A stretch of DNA of 64,000 nucleotides from Luteolibacter sp. LG18 (GTDB lineage Bacteria; Verrucomicrobiota; Verrucomicrobiia; Verrucomicrobiales; Akkermansiaceae): NCBI RefSeq assembly GCF_036322585.1, contig NZ_AP024600.1, positions 5,704,001 to 5,768,000 of the forward strand, in the 5' to 3' direction. This document shows positions 17,501 through 26,483 of the stretch, in pieces (position 1 is the stretch's first letter; each line of letters starts with the position of its first letter). Under the pieces are notes generated by a model that was given only the letters and a program-made list of their open reading frames with translations, did no database searches and was not told the origin of the DNA. The translations under genes were made by a program, and so were the position numbers.

Positions 17501-18901
17501 CTCGCAGGCGCGGGAGCCGAGGAAACGCTGCGCCGTTTCGCGATCGCCGCCCTGATCCAAGTCGATGGTTCGATCGAACCCCGTTGGAATATGGCCGCGA
17601 GGTCCTCGACGGATCTGGTGGATTTCCTCGAATCCCTGCAACTGCTGCCCGATGCCACCCTGCGGGCTTCCGCCTTCGACAAGGTGATGCCGCTGCTCGG
17701 CACGCTGCCGCCCGCCATCAAAACCTCGCTGGCCACAAACGGTTCCGGTGCGGCGCGCTACGTCCGCATTGAACTGCCGAAGGGCACGCTCACCCTGGCC
17801 GAGGTGCAGGTGTTCTCCGGCGACAAGAACATCGCGGGCACCGGCACCGCCACCCAATCGACCACGGCCTTCGGCGGCACCGCCGACAAGGCGATCGACG
17901 GCAACACCAACGGCGTGTTCGAGTCCGGCACCCAGACCCACACCGAGGAGAACTCGAAGCGCCCATGGTGGGAACTCGACCTGAAAACCCCGCAGGCGAT
18001 CTCCGCCATCACGGTCTGGAACCGGACGGGCTATGAGGACCGCCTCGACAAGTTCACCCTCACCGTCCTCGATTCGAAGCACCAACCGCTGTTCCGGAAG
18101 GCCTCCATCGCCGCGCCGAAGCCGTCGGTCCGCATCCCGGTGCCGCTGGATCCGGCCGGCTCGATCCGCGAGTCCGCCATCGAAACCCTGGTGGCGATGA
18201 AGAAGGAGCCGGGCCTGGTCTTCAACGGCCTCGCCGACATGATCGCCCGCGGCGAGGAGATCCCGCTGGCTTTGAAAGGGATCAGCCGCCTGCCGCACAA
18301 CGCGTGGTCCGGCGACAAGGCTGCCAAGGTGCTGGACGCGGTGACCGACTGGGCAGGCCATACCGCGGAGGCCGATCGAGCCACACCGGAATTCGTCGCC
18401 GCGCTCAAGGTCGCCCGTGACCTCACCGGACTGCTGCCCGCGGCGGAAGCCACGAAAGCCGGTTCACGTCTCGATGGCCTGACCATCCGCACCCTGGTGG
18501 TGAAGACGGTGCCGGAGCAACTTCGTTTCGATACCACGAAGCTGGTGGTGGCAGCGGCCAAACCGGTGTCCCTCACCTTCGAGAACCCGGATGCGATGCC
18601 GCACAACATCGTGTTCGTGAAACCGGGCACCTTCAAGGAGGTGGCGGAAGCCGTCCAGGCCCAGCCGCCCGGCAAACTCGATTCCCAGGGCCGGGCCTAC
18701 GTGCCGGACAAGGATCCGCGCATTCTCGCCGCGACCAAGCTGCTCGAAGCCGGAAAGAAAGAGACGATCCAATTCACGGCCCCCGCCGAGGAAGGCACCT
18801 ACGAGTTCGTCTGCACCTTCCCGGGCCACTGGGCCGTGATGCACGGCCAGTTGATCGTGACGAAGGATGTGGAGGCCTACCTCAAGGCGAACCCGAAGTA
18901 A
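14507..18901 (+). CDS. Exported SGNH / beta-propeller / HEAT / discoidin / cupredoxin protein
   Basis: This 1464-residue PVC-type giant has a signal peptide (MISRYHSLFGIALAPS, ending near ATA-Q). Residues about 30-260 are an SGNH-hydrolase-like domain (RNLGFSGDE, AYWGFNESF, NGIHLTDEG); Asn replaces the usual Asp three residues before the His. Residues about 350-710 are a glucose-dehydrogenase-like beta-propeller (PVQMAFDTKGRLWISAWKNY, RDTDGDGKADTRERVL, NGCIYRYEPGTGKF). HEAT-like helices follow to about 1050, then an F5/8C discoidin domain (DKAIDGNTNGVFESG). The C-terminus is an azurin-like cupredoxin with ligands H1366, C1436, H1441 and M1445 (MPHNIVF and CTFPGHWAVMHG). No CxxCH heme motif is present. 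A GTG at 14477 is a less likely start. The substrate is unknown. Confidence 0.85.
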   Translation: MISRYHSLFGIALAPSICQVATAQESPLQLQKGDHIAIVGSGLADRQQHQAWLEALIQRAYPDLDLTIRNLGFSGDEINVHPRSEDVPPTSYFLSMKKGDFTPPDNTKVTYKAGTDFGADVIIAYWGFNESFDGETGLPKFKANLAAYLKAQLSANYNGKGTCRLVLVSPIAQEPRPGTDPAQNNRNLVLYTGAMAEVAKANNVPFVNLYDASRELYAKAKSPLTLNGIHLTDEGDKLLAPIQFKALFGRDPGSLDDPKLARIREAVLDKNEQWHHRYRTVDQYNIYGGRSLISYEGVTNAKILNQEMAQRDVKTANRDQRVWAVAKGGDLVVKDDNLPPVEATPPNRKEPVPYTDPEEAIKHLKLPAGCKVELVASEKTFPELVNPVQMAFDTKGRLWISAWKNYPETSPTTKDFDKLLVIDLDPKTGKAAKVTTFADGLNCPTGFQFYKDGVLVMQSPDLWYIRDTDGDGKADTRERVLTGLDAADSHHETNSMCLEPGGAVYLSDGVFHRTNVETRDGVVRNQNGCIYRYEPGTGKFIRHAAYGFANPHGRVFDYWGNDLITDATGNVNYFGPAMSGFLSEGAHPQMQPFWDRPSRPCPGTAILSSRHFPDDWQGLFLNTNVISIQGIFRAKLTEEGSGIKGETIENLVSTDIQQNPNFRPSGITVAPDGSLYFMDWSQMLIGHLQHHLRDPNRDHQHGRLYRITYEGRPLLVPKKIDGQPVAALLDLLKEPENDVRLRAKIELGKHDPQEVIAGVKHWIETLDEKDPAYEHHLLEALWVHQWHDTVDTGLLKRILASKEPRARAQGIRVLGYWRDRVPDALALLKKAAADEAPRVRLEAVRVASFFREWEAADIALLALKQPTDYYLDYCLKETMRQLAPWWKQAIMDGKTVAAGNPEGAEYIVGSLNGAELAKLPKSPFTLTAMLTRPEISADQRKTALADLAKLKNQPPVKVLFEILAPMAKTGGKAADELAKLLLSESPADLKSVRAELDDLAGAGAEETLRRFAIAALIQVDGSIEPRWNMAARSSTDLVDFLESLQLLPDATLRASAFDKVMPLLGTLPPAIKTSLATNGSGAARYVRIELPKGTLTLAEVQVFSGDKNIAGTGTATQSTTAFGGTADKAIDGNTNGVFESGTQTHTEENSKRPWWELDLKTPQAISAITVWNRTGYEDRLDKFTLTVLDSKHQPLFRKASIAAPKPSVRIPVPLDPAGSIRESAIETLVAMKKEPGLVFNGLADMIARGEEIPLALKGISRLPHNAWSGDKAAKVLDAVTDWAGHTAEADRATPEFVAALKVARDLTGLLPAAEATKAGSRLDGLTIRTLVVKTVPEQLRFDTTKLVVAAAKPVSLTFENPDAMPHNIVFVKPGTFKEVAEAVQAQPPGKLDSQGRAYVPDKDPRILAATKLLEAGKKETIQFTAPAEEGTYEFVCTFPGHWAVMHGQLIVTKDVEAYLKANPK

Positions 18902-18931
18902 GGAATCTCCAGACAACTCAATCTTCTCTTC

Positions 18932-18961
18932 AAGCCCGGACGTCTTCCGATGTCCGGGCTT
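18932..18961 (+). terminator. Probable terminator after the cupredoxin-containing giant gene
   Basis: A 10-bp perfect stem (AAGCCCGGAC at 18932-18941 with GTCCGGGCTT at 18952-18961) has a 10-nt loop and begins 30 nt after the stop codon. It is followed by TTCCATT, a weak T-run. Confidence 0.65.
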
Positions 18962-19020
18962 TCCATTGCTCCGATTCCCAGTTGGCTCTGCCCTCTGGAA
19001 CTATTCCGCCACGGAGTGGC

Positions 19021-19235
19021 ATCCGATTGTAGCCGTCGGTTTCAACCGACGGAAAGGTGATCGTGAATGATGGAGTCGCGGAGCGACGATTGATGTGCCG
19101 GACGACATGATTCAGGCCAACATGGTGATGACATCCCGCCCTTTCCATCATCGCTCCGCGACTCCGAATCCATTACGACATCTCCCGTGGGTTGAAACCC
19201 ACGGCTACGATCATGACGTCGCTCCGCGACTGGAA
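19021..19235. repeat. REP/BIME-like composite repeat, two opposed units
   Basis: The gap 18902-19272 has no gene. Unit 1 (plus) has hairpin CCGTCGGT-TTCA-ACCGACGG at 19033-19052 and, 22 nt later, hairpin GTCGC-GGA-GCGAC at 19075-19087. Unit 2 (minus) has TCGC-TCC-GCGA at 19151-19161 and CCGTGGGT-TGAA-ACCCACGG at 19185-19204. A further GTCGC-TCC-GCGAC lies at 19218-19230. Both units share GTAGCCGT before the first stem. The stem bases differ between units (GTCGG against GTGGG) but pairing is kept, which points to selection for the hairpin. Confidence 0.8.
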
Positions 19236-19272
19236 AATTTCAATGATCAACGGACGCTTGTGACTGGAAGCG

Positions 19273-20727
19273 TTACTTTTCTTCTTCCTGAGTATGATTC
19301 TCCGGTTTGGGCTTGGCGTGGGGATTCGACGTCTTCGCCAATGGCGTGCCGAAGCCGATGTCAGTCCAAAACTCGCCGTCTTCATCGCCGTAGCGATCAC
19401 GCTCCACGATCATGCGCTCGCGCAGCGTCTTCAGGCGGTCCACCTGCGCGGGGTCGGCGGATAGATCCTTTTCCTCGGTCCGGTCCTCCGTGAGGTGGAA
19501 GAGCTGGGTGTGGCGCTCGCCCTTCACATGATACTCGATGAGCTTCCAGCCATCGACCACCACCGCGCGCATCAGGCTGGTGTAGCCGTGGTAGGTGGCA
19601 TCCCGGCCTTGCGTGGCCTTGCCTTCGAGGATCGGACGGAGCGAACCACCCTCCGCTTGGGCGGGAGCCATGGCCCCTGCGTAGTCGGCGATGGTGCGGT
19701 AGAGCTCGTAGTTGTAGACGGCACTGTCGGTGCGTTTTCCAGCAGCGACACCCGGGCCGCTGATGACGAAGGGGATCTTCAGCGTGTGCTCATAGACGTT
19801 CTGCTTGCCGAGCAGTCCGTGGCTGCCGCGGGCGAGGCCGTGGTCGCTGGTGAAAATGACCACCGTGTTCTGATCCAGGCCGCGGGCCTTGAGGTGGTCC
19901 AGCAGCTTGCCGACCCAGTGGTCGAGGTGGCTGATCATGCCATCGTAGGTGGCGTTCTGATCGGCCAGCGCCGCGGGATCGAGCGGGCGGGGCAGCAGCA
20001 CCTCGTCGCGGATCTTCAGCACTCCGGGATCGAAGGCGTGGACAGGACGGAATGCGGGCGGCGAAGGCACCGTCGACTTGCCGGAGGCATCGCGATACCG
20101 GGCCTCGTATTCCTTGTCCGCGGTGTAGGGATCATGCGGCGCGTTGAAGCCGACGTAGAGGAAAAACGGCTTCTTGTCCTCGTAGCGGGTGAGGAAATCG
20201 AACGCCGTGGAGCCGATGAGATCGGAGGAGAGACGCGGCGGCACATTCGCGCCCTTCGAAACCTTCCCATCGTGGATCGCCAGAGTCGGGAAGGCGCTGT
20301 CATGCCCCTTCGGCAGGAATCCCGGCGTGATGTTGTCCGCGGCGGTGAAGGAGCGCTTCAGCGATTCGTTGCCATTGTGCCACTTCCCCGTGCCGTAGGT
20401 GTGGTAGCCGGCTTTCTGAAGCAGCTCCCCGAGGGTGACGCGACCCTGGAGGTTGTCGTCGTAGTGCCAGAGCGATTGTCCGGACTGGAGCATCGAGCGG
20501 CTCGCGACACAGACGGCGGCGTTGTAGGATCCTTGGTTCCGCGCGTTGGTGAAGGCCATCCCATTGGCGACGAGACGGTCGAGCCCCGGGGTCTTGACCG
20601 TCGGATTGCCGAGAGCACCGATCGCATCGGGCCGCTGGTCGTCGGACTCGATCAGGATGATGTTCGGGCGCTCCGCATGGAGGGCCGAAGCCAGAAACAA
20701 CAGGCAGAGGGAAACACGCTTCAACAT
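19273..20727 (-). CDS. Exported sulfatase
   Basis: This 484-residue type I sulfatase is predicted to hydrolyse sulfate esters, most likely on polysaccharides, outside the cytoplasm. The signal peptide is MLKRVSLCLLFLASALHAE. RPNIILIESDDQRPD holds the metal-binding Asp pair. The formylglycine site is C73-V-A-S-R (CVASR), the Cys type with Ala in place of the commoner Pro. Later motifs are YGTGKWHNG, FLYVGFNAPHDPY and VIFTSDHGLARGSHGLLGKQN. The start at 20727 is chosen over 20778 as the beginning of the signal peptide. The substrate is not predictable. Two other sulfatases are encoded at 53679-57937. Confidence 0.93.
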   Translation of the reverse strand: MLKRVSLCLLFLASALHAERPNIILIESDDQRPDAIGALGNPTVKTPGLDRLVANGMAFTNARNQGSYNAAVCVASRSMLQSGQSLWHYDDNLQGRVTLGELLQKAGYHTYGTGKWHNGNESLKRSFTAADNITPGFLPKGHDSAFPTLAIHDGKVSKGANVPPRLSSDLIGSTAFDFLTRYEDKKPFFLYVGFNAPHDPYTADKEYEARYRDASGKSTVPSPPAFRPVHAFDPGVLKIRDEVLLPRPLDPAALADQNATYDGMISHLDHWVGKLLDHLKARGLDQNTVVIFTSDHGLARGSHGLLGKQNVYEHTLKIPFVISGPGVAAGKRTDSAVYNYELYRTIADYAGAMAPAQAEGGSLRPILEGKATQGRDATYHGYTSLMRAVVVDGWKLIEYHVKGERHTQLFHLTEDRTEEKDLSADPAQVDRLKTLRERMIVERDRYGDEDGEFWTDIGFGTPLAKTSNPHAKPKPENHTQEEEK

Positions 20728-20844
20728 CGGAACAAAAAAAGAACCAAGGGAACGCAAACCGCGACCCGGATCTCTCAAAACAATCCAGAAATTGCCAGCA
20801 ATTTCCCAACCACTCCGGGACGGAGCGCGTCGTCGATCGAAGAA

Positions 20845-21912
20845 CTACTCCTTCAACCGGACCGGGGTGCCGCAGTAGGTGCAGCGGAACCAGCGGAAGA
20901 ACAGCATGTGGAGCGCGGTGGGAATGATGTAGCCGATCCACTTCACGTGGTGTGCCTTGGCGTTCTTACGGCAGTTCTTCGGCACAAACAGGCGCTGGCC
21001 GCAGATGCGGCACTTGCCAGCTCCCACGCCCCAGATCAGATAGGCCAATCCGGTGACCGGCAGGGCGATCGGGAAAGCGAGGAACCACTTCGGCACCCAG
21101 CCGAACTGCTCCGGCTGCATATCGCTGAGCAACAGCAACCCCGCGGCGACGATGGCCAGCGGCAGCACCACCATCATCACCAAGGTCACGACCGCCCCGA
21201 ACATCACCTGGAGCGGGTGGGTGTGGAGCACGCCACGGATGAAGAAACGCGACTCCGGATTACGCCCGCGGTTGGTGCTTTCACGGGGCGCGCGGATCAG
21301 TGCCACTCGGTCGTTGCCAGAGTCCGAAGAAGAGGTGCCGGGCTTCAAAGCGACCGGCGTCATGTCCGCGATGGTCCGGATGCGGGAAGCATCGATCTCG
21401 CGCTTCGGAGCGGGAGCATCCCCCACCTGCACGGAGCCACCGGCGGGCAGCTTCACCGGCTTGGAAGAGGCGGTTTCGGTGACCCGGACGTCCAGATCCC
21501 CCACCACGCGGCTGAGAAGCACGGCTGGAGGGATGTCGGAAACGGCCAGCTCGTTCTCGATGAGCAGGCGCGGTGGCAGCGGCTGGGCGGAAGGCGACCG
21601 GGCCAGCATGGCTGCCACTTCGGGATTCTCTTCGTAGTTCACCGCCACCAACGGCTGGGCGCCCTCGTCTTCCTCGTCGGAACCCGGAGCGGCAATCCCC
21701 GTGCGGTCCCGCGCGGCGGAAAGCCATTTCTCCACTTCGGCGCGACGCGGAGCCCGCTTGGCGATCTTCAGGACCGAATTCGCCCGCTCAAGCTCCGCCA
21801 CCAACTGGTCCAGCCCGGCTTTCGCCAAGGAATTTTCATCGAGGAATCCCGCGGCTTCGAGCAGCTCGACCGAGGATTTACCGATGCCGGGGATGGTTTC
21901 GAGTTTCGACAT
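20845..21912 (-). CDS. Helix-hairpin-helix membrane protein with Cys-rich tail
   Basis: This 355-residue protein begins with a helix-hairpin-helix unit (MSKLETIPGIGKSSVELLEAAG), of the kind found in DUF4332-like proteins and DNA-binding HhH domains. A long polar region (about residues 70-220) contains GSDEEDEG and Pro/Ala-rich stretches. Two hydrophobic segments follow (about 240-265 and 280-310). The C-terminus has two CxxC pairs (CRICGQ and CTYCGTP), a zinc-ribbon-like arrangement, between which lies LHMLFFRWF. A soluble DNA-binding domain on a membrane protein is unusual, and function is unknown. It lies between a sulfatase and valS, all on the minus strand, with 51 nt to valS. Confidence 0.7.
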   Translation of the reverse strand: MSKLETIPGIGKSSVELLEAAGFLDENSLAKAGLDQLVAELERANSVLKIAKRAPRRAEVEKWLSAARDRTGIAAPGSDEEDEGAQPLVAVNYEENPEVAAMLARSPSAQPLPPRLLIENELAVSDIPPAVLLSRVVGDLDVRVTETASSKPVKLPAGGSVQVGDAPAPKREIDASRIRTIADMTPVALKPGTSSSDSGNDRVALIRAPRESTNRGRNPESRFFIRGVLHTHPLQVMFGAVVTLVMMVVLPLAIVAAGLLLLSDMQPEQFGWVPKWFLAFPIALPVTGLAYLIWGVGAGKCRICGQRLFVPKNCRKNAKAHHVKWIGYIIPTALHMLFFRWFRCTYCGTPVRLKE

Positions 21913-21963
21913 GTAGCAACTGCGCGCCGCCACACTGACAGTCTGGCGGCGCGTGACAAGCGA

Positions 21964-24645
<2,682 letters not shown>

Positions 24646-24790
24646 GGCGGCGGAGGGATGCCAGAGGGGCGGGCGTTTGTCCAGCGGAGGAAAGGAAACC
24701 CGTCGATGGCGGCCCACGGCCTCAATTGGCGGCGGCGTGAAATGACCCGATCCCCGCCGCCGTATGGGAAGGCTTGCCCCGCCAAGGCCG

Positions 24791-25087
24791 ATGACCGACC
24801 CATCCGAACCCCAACTGGCCCCCCTGCCCGTACCCCGGAAACGCCCGCGGTTCCCGCTGGGGCGGGCCTGCGCACTGAGCTCCCTCCCGGGAGTGGCCGC
24901 GGTGGGGGTGGTGCTGTGGATGGCCTTCCACCACCACGCCCATTTCCGGATTCCCCTGATCCGGGGGCTGGAGGACTGGATCTACTGGCCGCTCGCCGGC
25001 CTGTTCTGGTTCGTGGTGGCCTCCGGCATCCCGCTGCTCGCGTCGTTCGTGCTGTGGGTGGCATCCCATCTCACCCCCCAACCTTGA
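24791..25087 (+). CDS. Small membrane protein of unknown function
   Basis: This is a 98-residue frame starting MTDPSEPQLAPLPVPRKRPR. It has a Pro/Arg-rich cytoplasmic start, a helix around residues 25-47 (LPGVAAVGVVLWMAF) and a second hydrophobic stretch around residues 65-95 (WIYWPLAGLFWFVVAS and onward). It is divergent from valS and 11 nt upstream of the metallopeptidase gene on the same strand, which suggests an operon. An alternative start at 24764 adds nine residues. I do not recognise the family. Its status as a real gene rests on the two helices and the tight spacing. Confidence 0.5.
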   Translation: MTDPSEPQLAPLPVPRKRPRFPLGRACALSSLPGVAAVGVVLWMAFHHHAHFRIPLIRGLEDWIYWPLAGLFWFVVASGIPLLASFVLWVASHLTPQP

Positions 25088-25098
25088 TTCATCGCATT

Positions 25099-25842
25099 AT
25101 GACCCAGAAACACATCGCACTCGTCCCGCTGCTGGCTTGCCTGGCGGCCGGTTCCCTCCACGCGGAAACCCCGGCTCCGGCCGCGGACAAACCCGCCCCG
25201 CAGGTCGTTCAGGCCGGCTCCTACACCTACACCTTCGATCCCGGCACTGCCCCCGACCTGAAGGGCTGGCTGGAAACCGAGCTCACCCCGGTGGTGAAGG
25301 AGTGGTATCCGAAAATCGTGGCACTGCTTCCCAGCGAAGGCTTCACCCCGTCCTCCACCGTGACCTTCCGGTTCCAGGACGACATGAAGGGGGTCCCGGC
25401 TTGGGCCGCCGGGACCACGATCTCGCTGAATGCCGGATGGTTCCGCAACAACCTCAAGGGCGAGGCCCGCGGCTGCGTGGTGCACGAGATGGTCCACGTG
25501 GTGCAGCGTTACGGCCGCGGCAAGAACCCGACGCCCGGATGGATCACCGAGGGCATCCCGGACTACATCCGCTGGTTCCTCTACGAACCGCAGACCAAGG
25601 GCGCCGAACTCAACCGCGGCAACATCGCCAACGCGAAATACGACGCGAGCTACCGCGTCACCGCGAACTTCCTCGACTGGGTGGTGACCTCGAAGAACAA
25701 GGACTTCGTGGCGAAACTGAATGCCGCCGCACGCGCGGGGAACTACACCGACGAGATCTGGAAAGAACACGCCGGAGCCCCTCTCGAAGAGCTCGGAACG
25801 CAATGGAAGAAGGCCCGCGAGGAGAAGCTGGCTGGCAAATAA
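25099..25842 (+). CDS. Exported basic-secretory-protein-family metallopeptidase
   Basis: This 247-residue protein has a signal peptide (MTQKHIALVPLLACLAAGSLHAE). The body matches the basic secretory protein (BSP) peptidase family: YPKIVALLPSEGF, ISLNAGWFRNN, then the zinc motif H129-E-x2-H133 (HEMVHVVQ), GWITEGIPDYIRWF with the likely third ligand region, and a C-terminal ANFLDWVVTSKN helix. It is predicted to be a secreted zinc peptidase acting outside the cytoplasm. The frame is open for thousands of bases upstream, opposite valS, but only the part from 25099 has family similarity and a signal peptide, so this ATG is chosen. A strong hairpin follows. Confidence 0.87.
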   Translation: MTQKHIALVPLLACLAAGSLHAETPAPAADKPAPQVVQAGSYTYTFDPGTAPDLKGWLETELTPVVKEWYPKIVALLPSEGFTPSSTVTFRFQDDMKGVPAWAAGTTISLNAGWFRNNLKGEARGCVVHEMVHVVQRYGRGKNPTPGWITEGIPDYIRWFLYEPQTKGAELNRGNIANAKYDASYRVTANFLDWVVTSKNKDFVAKLNAAARAGNYTDEIWKEHAGAPLEELGTQWKKAREEKLAGK

Positions 25843-25854
25843 GCATCGTTTTTC

Positions 25855-25888
25855 GAAAACATCCGCGCCTCCGGGCGCGGGTGTTTTC
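25855..25888 (+). terminator. Strong hairpin after the BSP peptidase gene
   Basis: A 15-bp stem with one G-U pair (GAAAACATCCGCGCC at 25855-25869 with GGCGCGGGTGTTTTC at 25874-25888) and a TCCG loop begins 12 nt after the stop. A T-run lies before rather than after the stem, but the right arm itself ends in TTTT. Confidence 0.7.
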
Positions 25889-26010
25889 CGGCGATCCCGC
25901 TGATTTTCAGCGCATCGCACAACCGCCCATCCAGCCGGGCAAATCGCGAATTCAAGAAGTTCGAGGTAAGGGCTGGACAGCCCGCGGCCCGATGGTTTTA
26001 GAAATCGCGC

Positions 26011-26406
26011 ATGGGCGCATGGGGAACCGGCAGTTTTGAAAATGACGACGCGATGGACTGGATCTGGGATCTGGACGACGCGGACGACACGACGCTTTTG
26101 AAGGACATCTTCGAGGGATGCATCCAGTCGAAGGATTATCTTGAAGCCACCGATTGCTCGATCGTGATCGCCGCCGCCGATGTGGTGGCCGCGCTGCTCG
26201 GCAAACCGGTCGAGGAACTCCCCGATGGCGTCGCCGCCTACGTCGAGAAACTCGGTGCCACCGCTCCCGCCGATGTCGTCACCCTGGCCCAGAAGGCCGT
26301 GAAGAAGGTGACCAATGACTCCGAACTCAAGGAAGTCTGGGAAGAAAGCGGCAACGCCGACGAGTGGCTCAAGGACGTGGCCGGCCTCCAAGGCCGCCTC
26401 AAGTAA
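26011..26406 (+). CDS. DUF4259 domain protein
   Basis: This 131-residue cytoplasmic protein has the family start MGAWGTGSFENDDAMDWIWD, which is diagnostic of DUF4259. A predicted all-helical body follows, with TDCSIVIAAADVVAALLG and a C-terminal DEWLKDVAGLQGRL. The acidic composition fits a soluble protein. No function is established for the family, and it has no obvious partner here: it sits alone between the peptidase gene and the convergent beta-galactosidase gene. A clear terminator follows 29 nt after the stop. Confidence 0.92.
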   Translation: MGAWGTGSFENDDAMDWIWDLDDADDTTLLKDIFEGCIQSKDYLEATDCSIVIAAADVVAALLGKPVEELPDGVAAYVEKLGATAPADVVTLAQKAVKKVTNDSELKEVWEESGNADEWLKDVAGLQGRLK

Positions 26407-26435
26407 GCACGACCCTTAACTCCCGAATCGCAACG

Positions 26436-26467
26436 AAGCGGAGGCTCCATCGCCTCCGCTTTTTCTT
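26436..26467 (+). terminator. Intrinsic terminator after the DUF4259 gene
   Basis: A perfect 10-bp stem (AAGCGGAGGC at 26436-26445 with GCCTCCGCTT at 26452-26461) with a 6-nt loop is followed by TTTCTTT. This is the classic rho-independent pattern on the plus strand. Confidence 0.9.
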
Positions 26468-26483
26468 TGGGTAGTTCGCCCGT

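Noticed and set aside
14918..18361. A frame of about 1150 codons opposite the cupredoxin giant gene
   Set aside because: Its translation lacks any domain signature, and the plus-strand protein has clear domains throughout.
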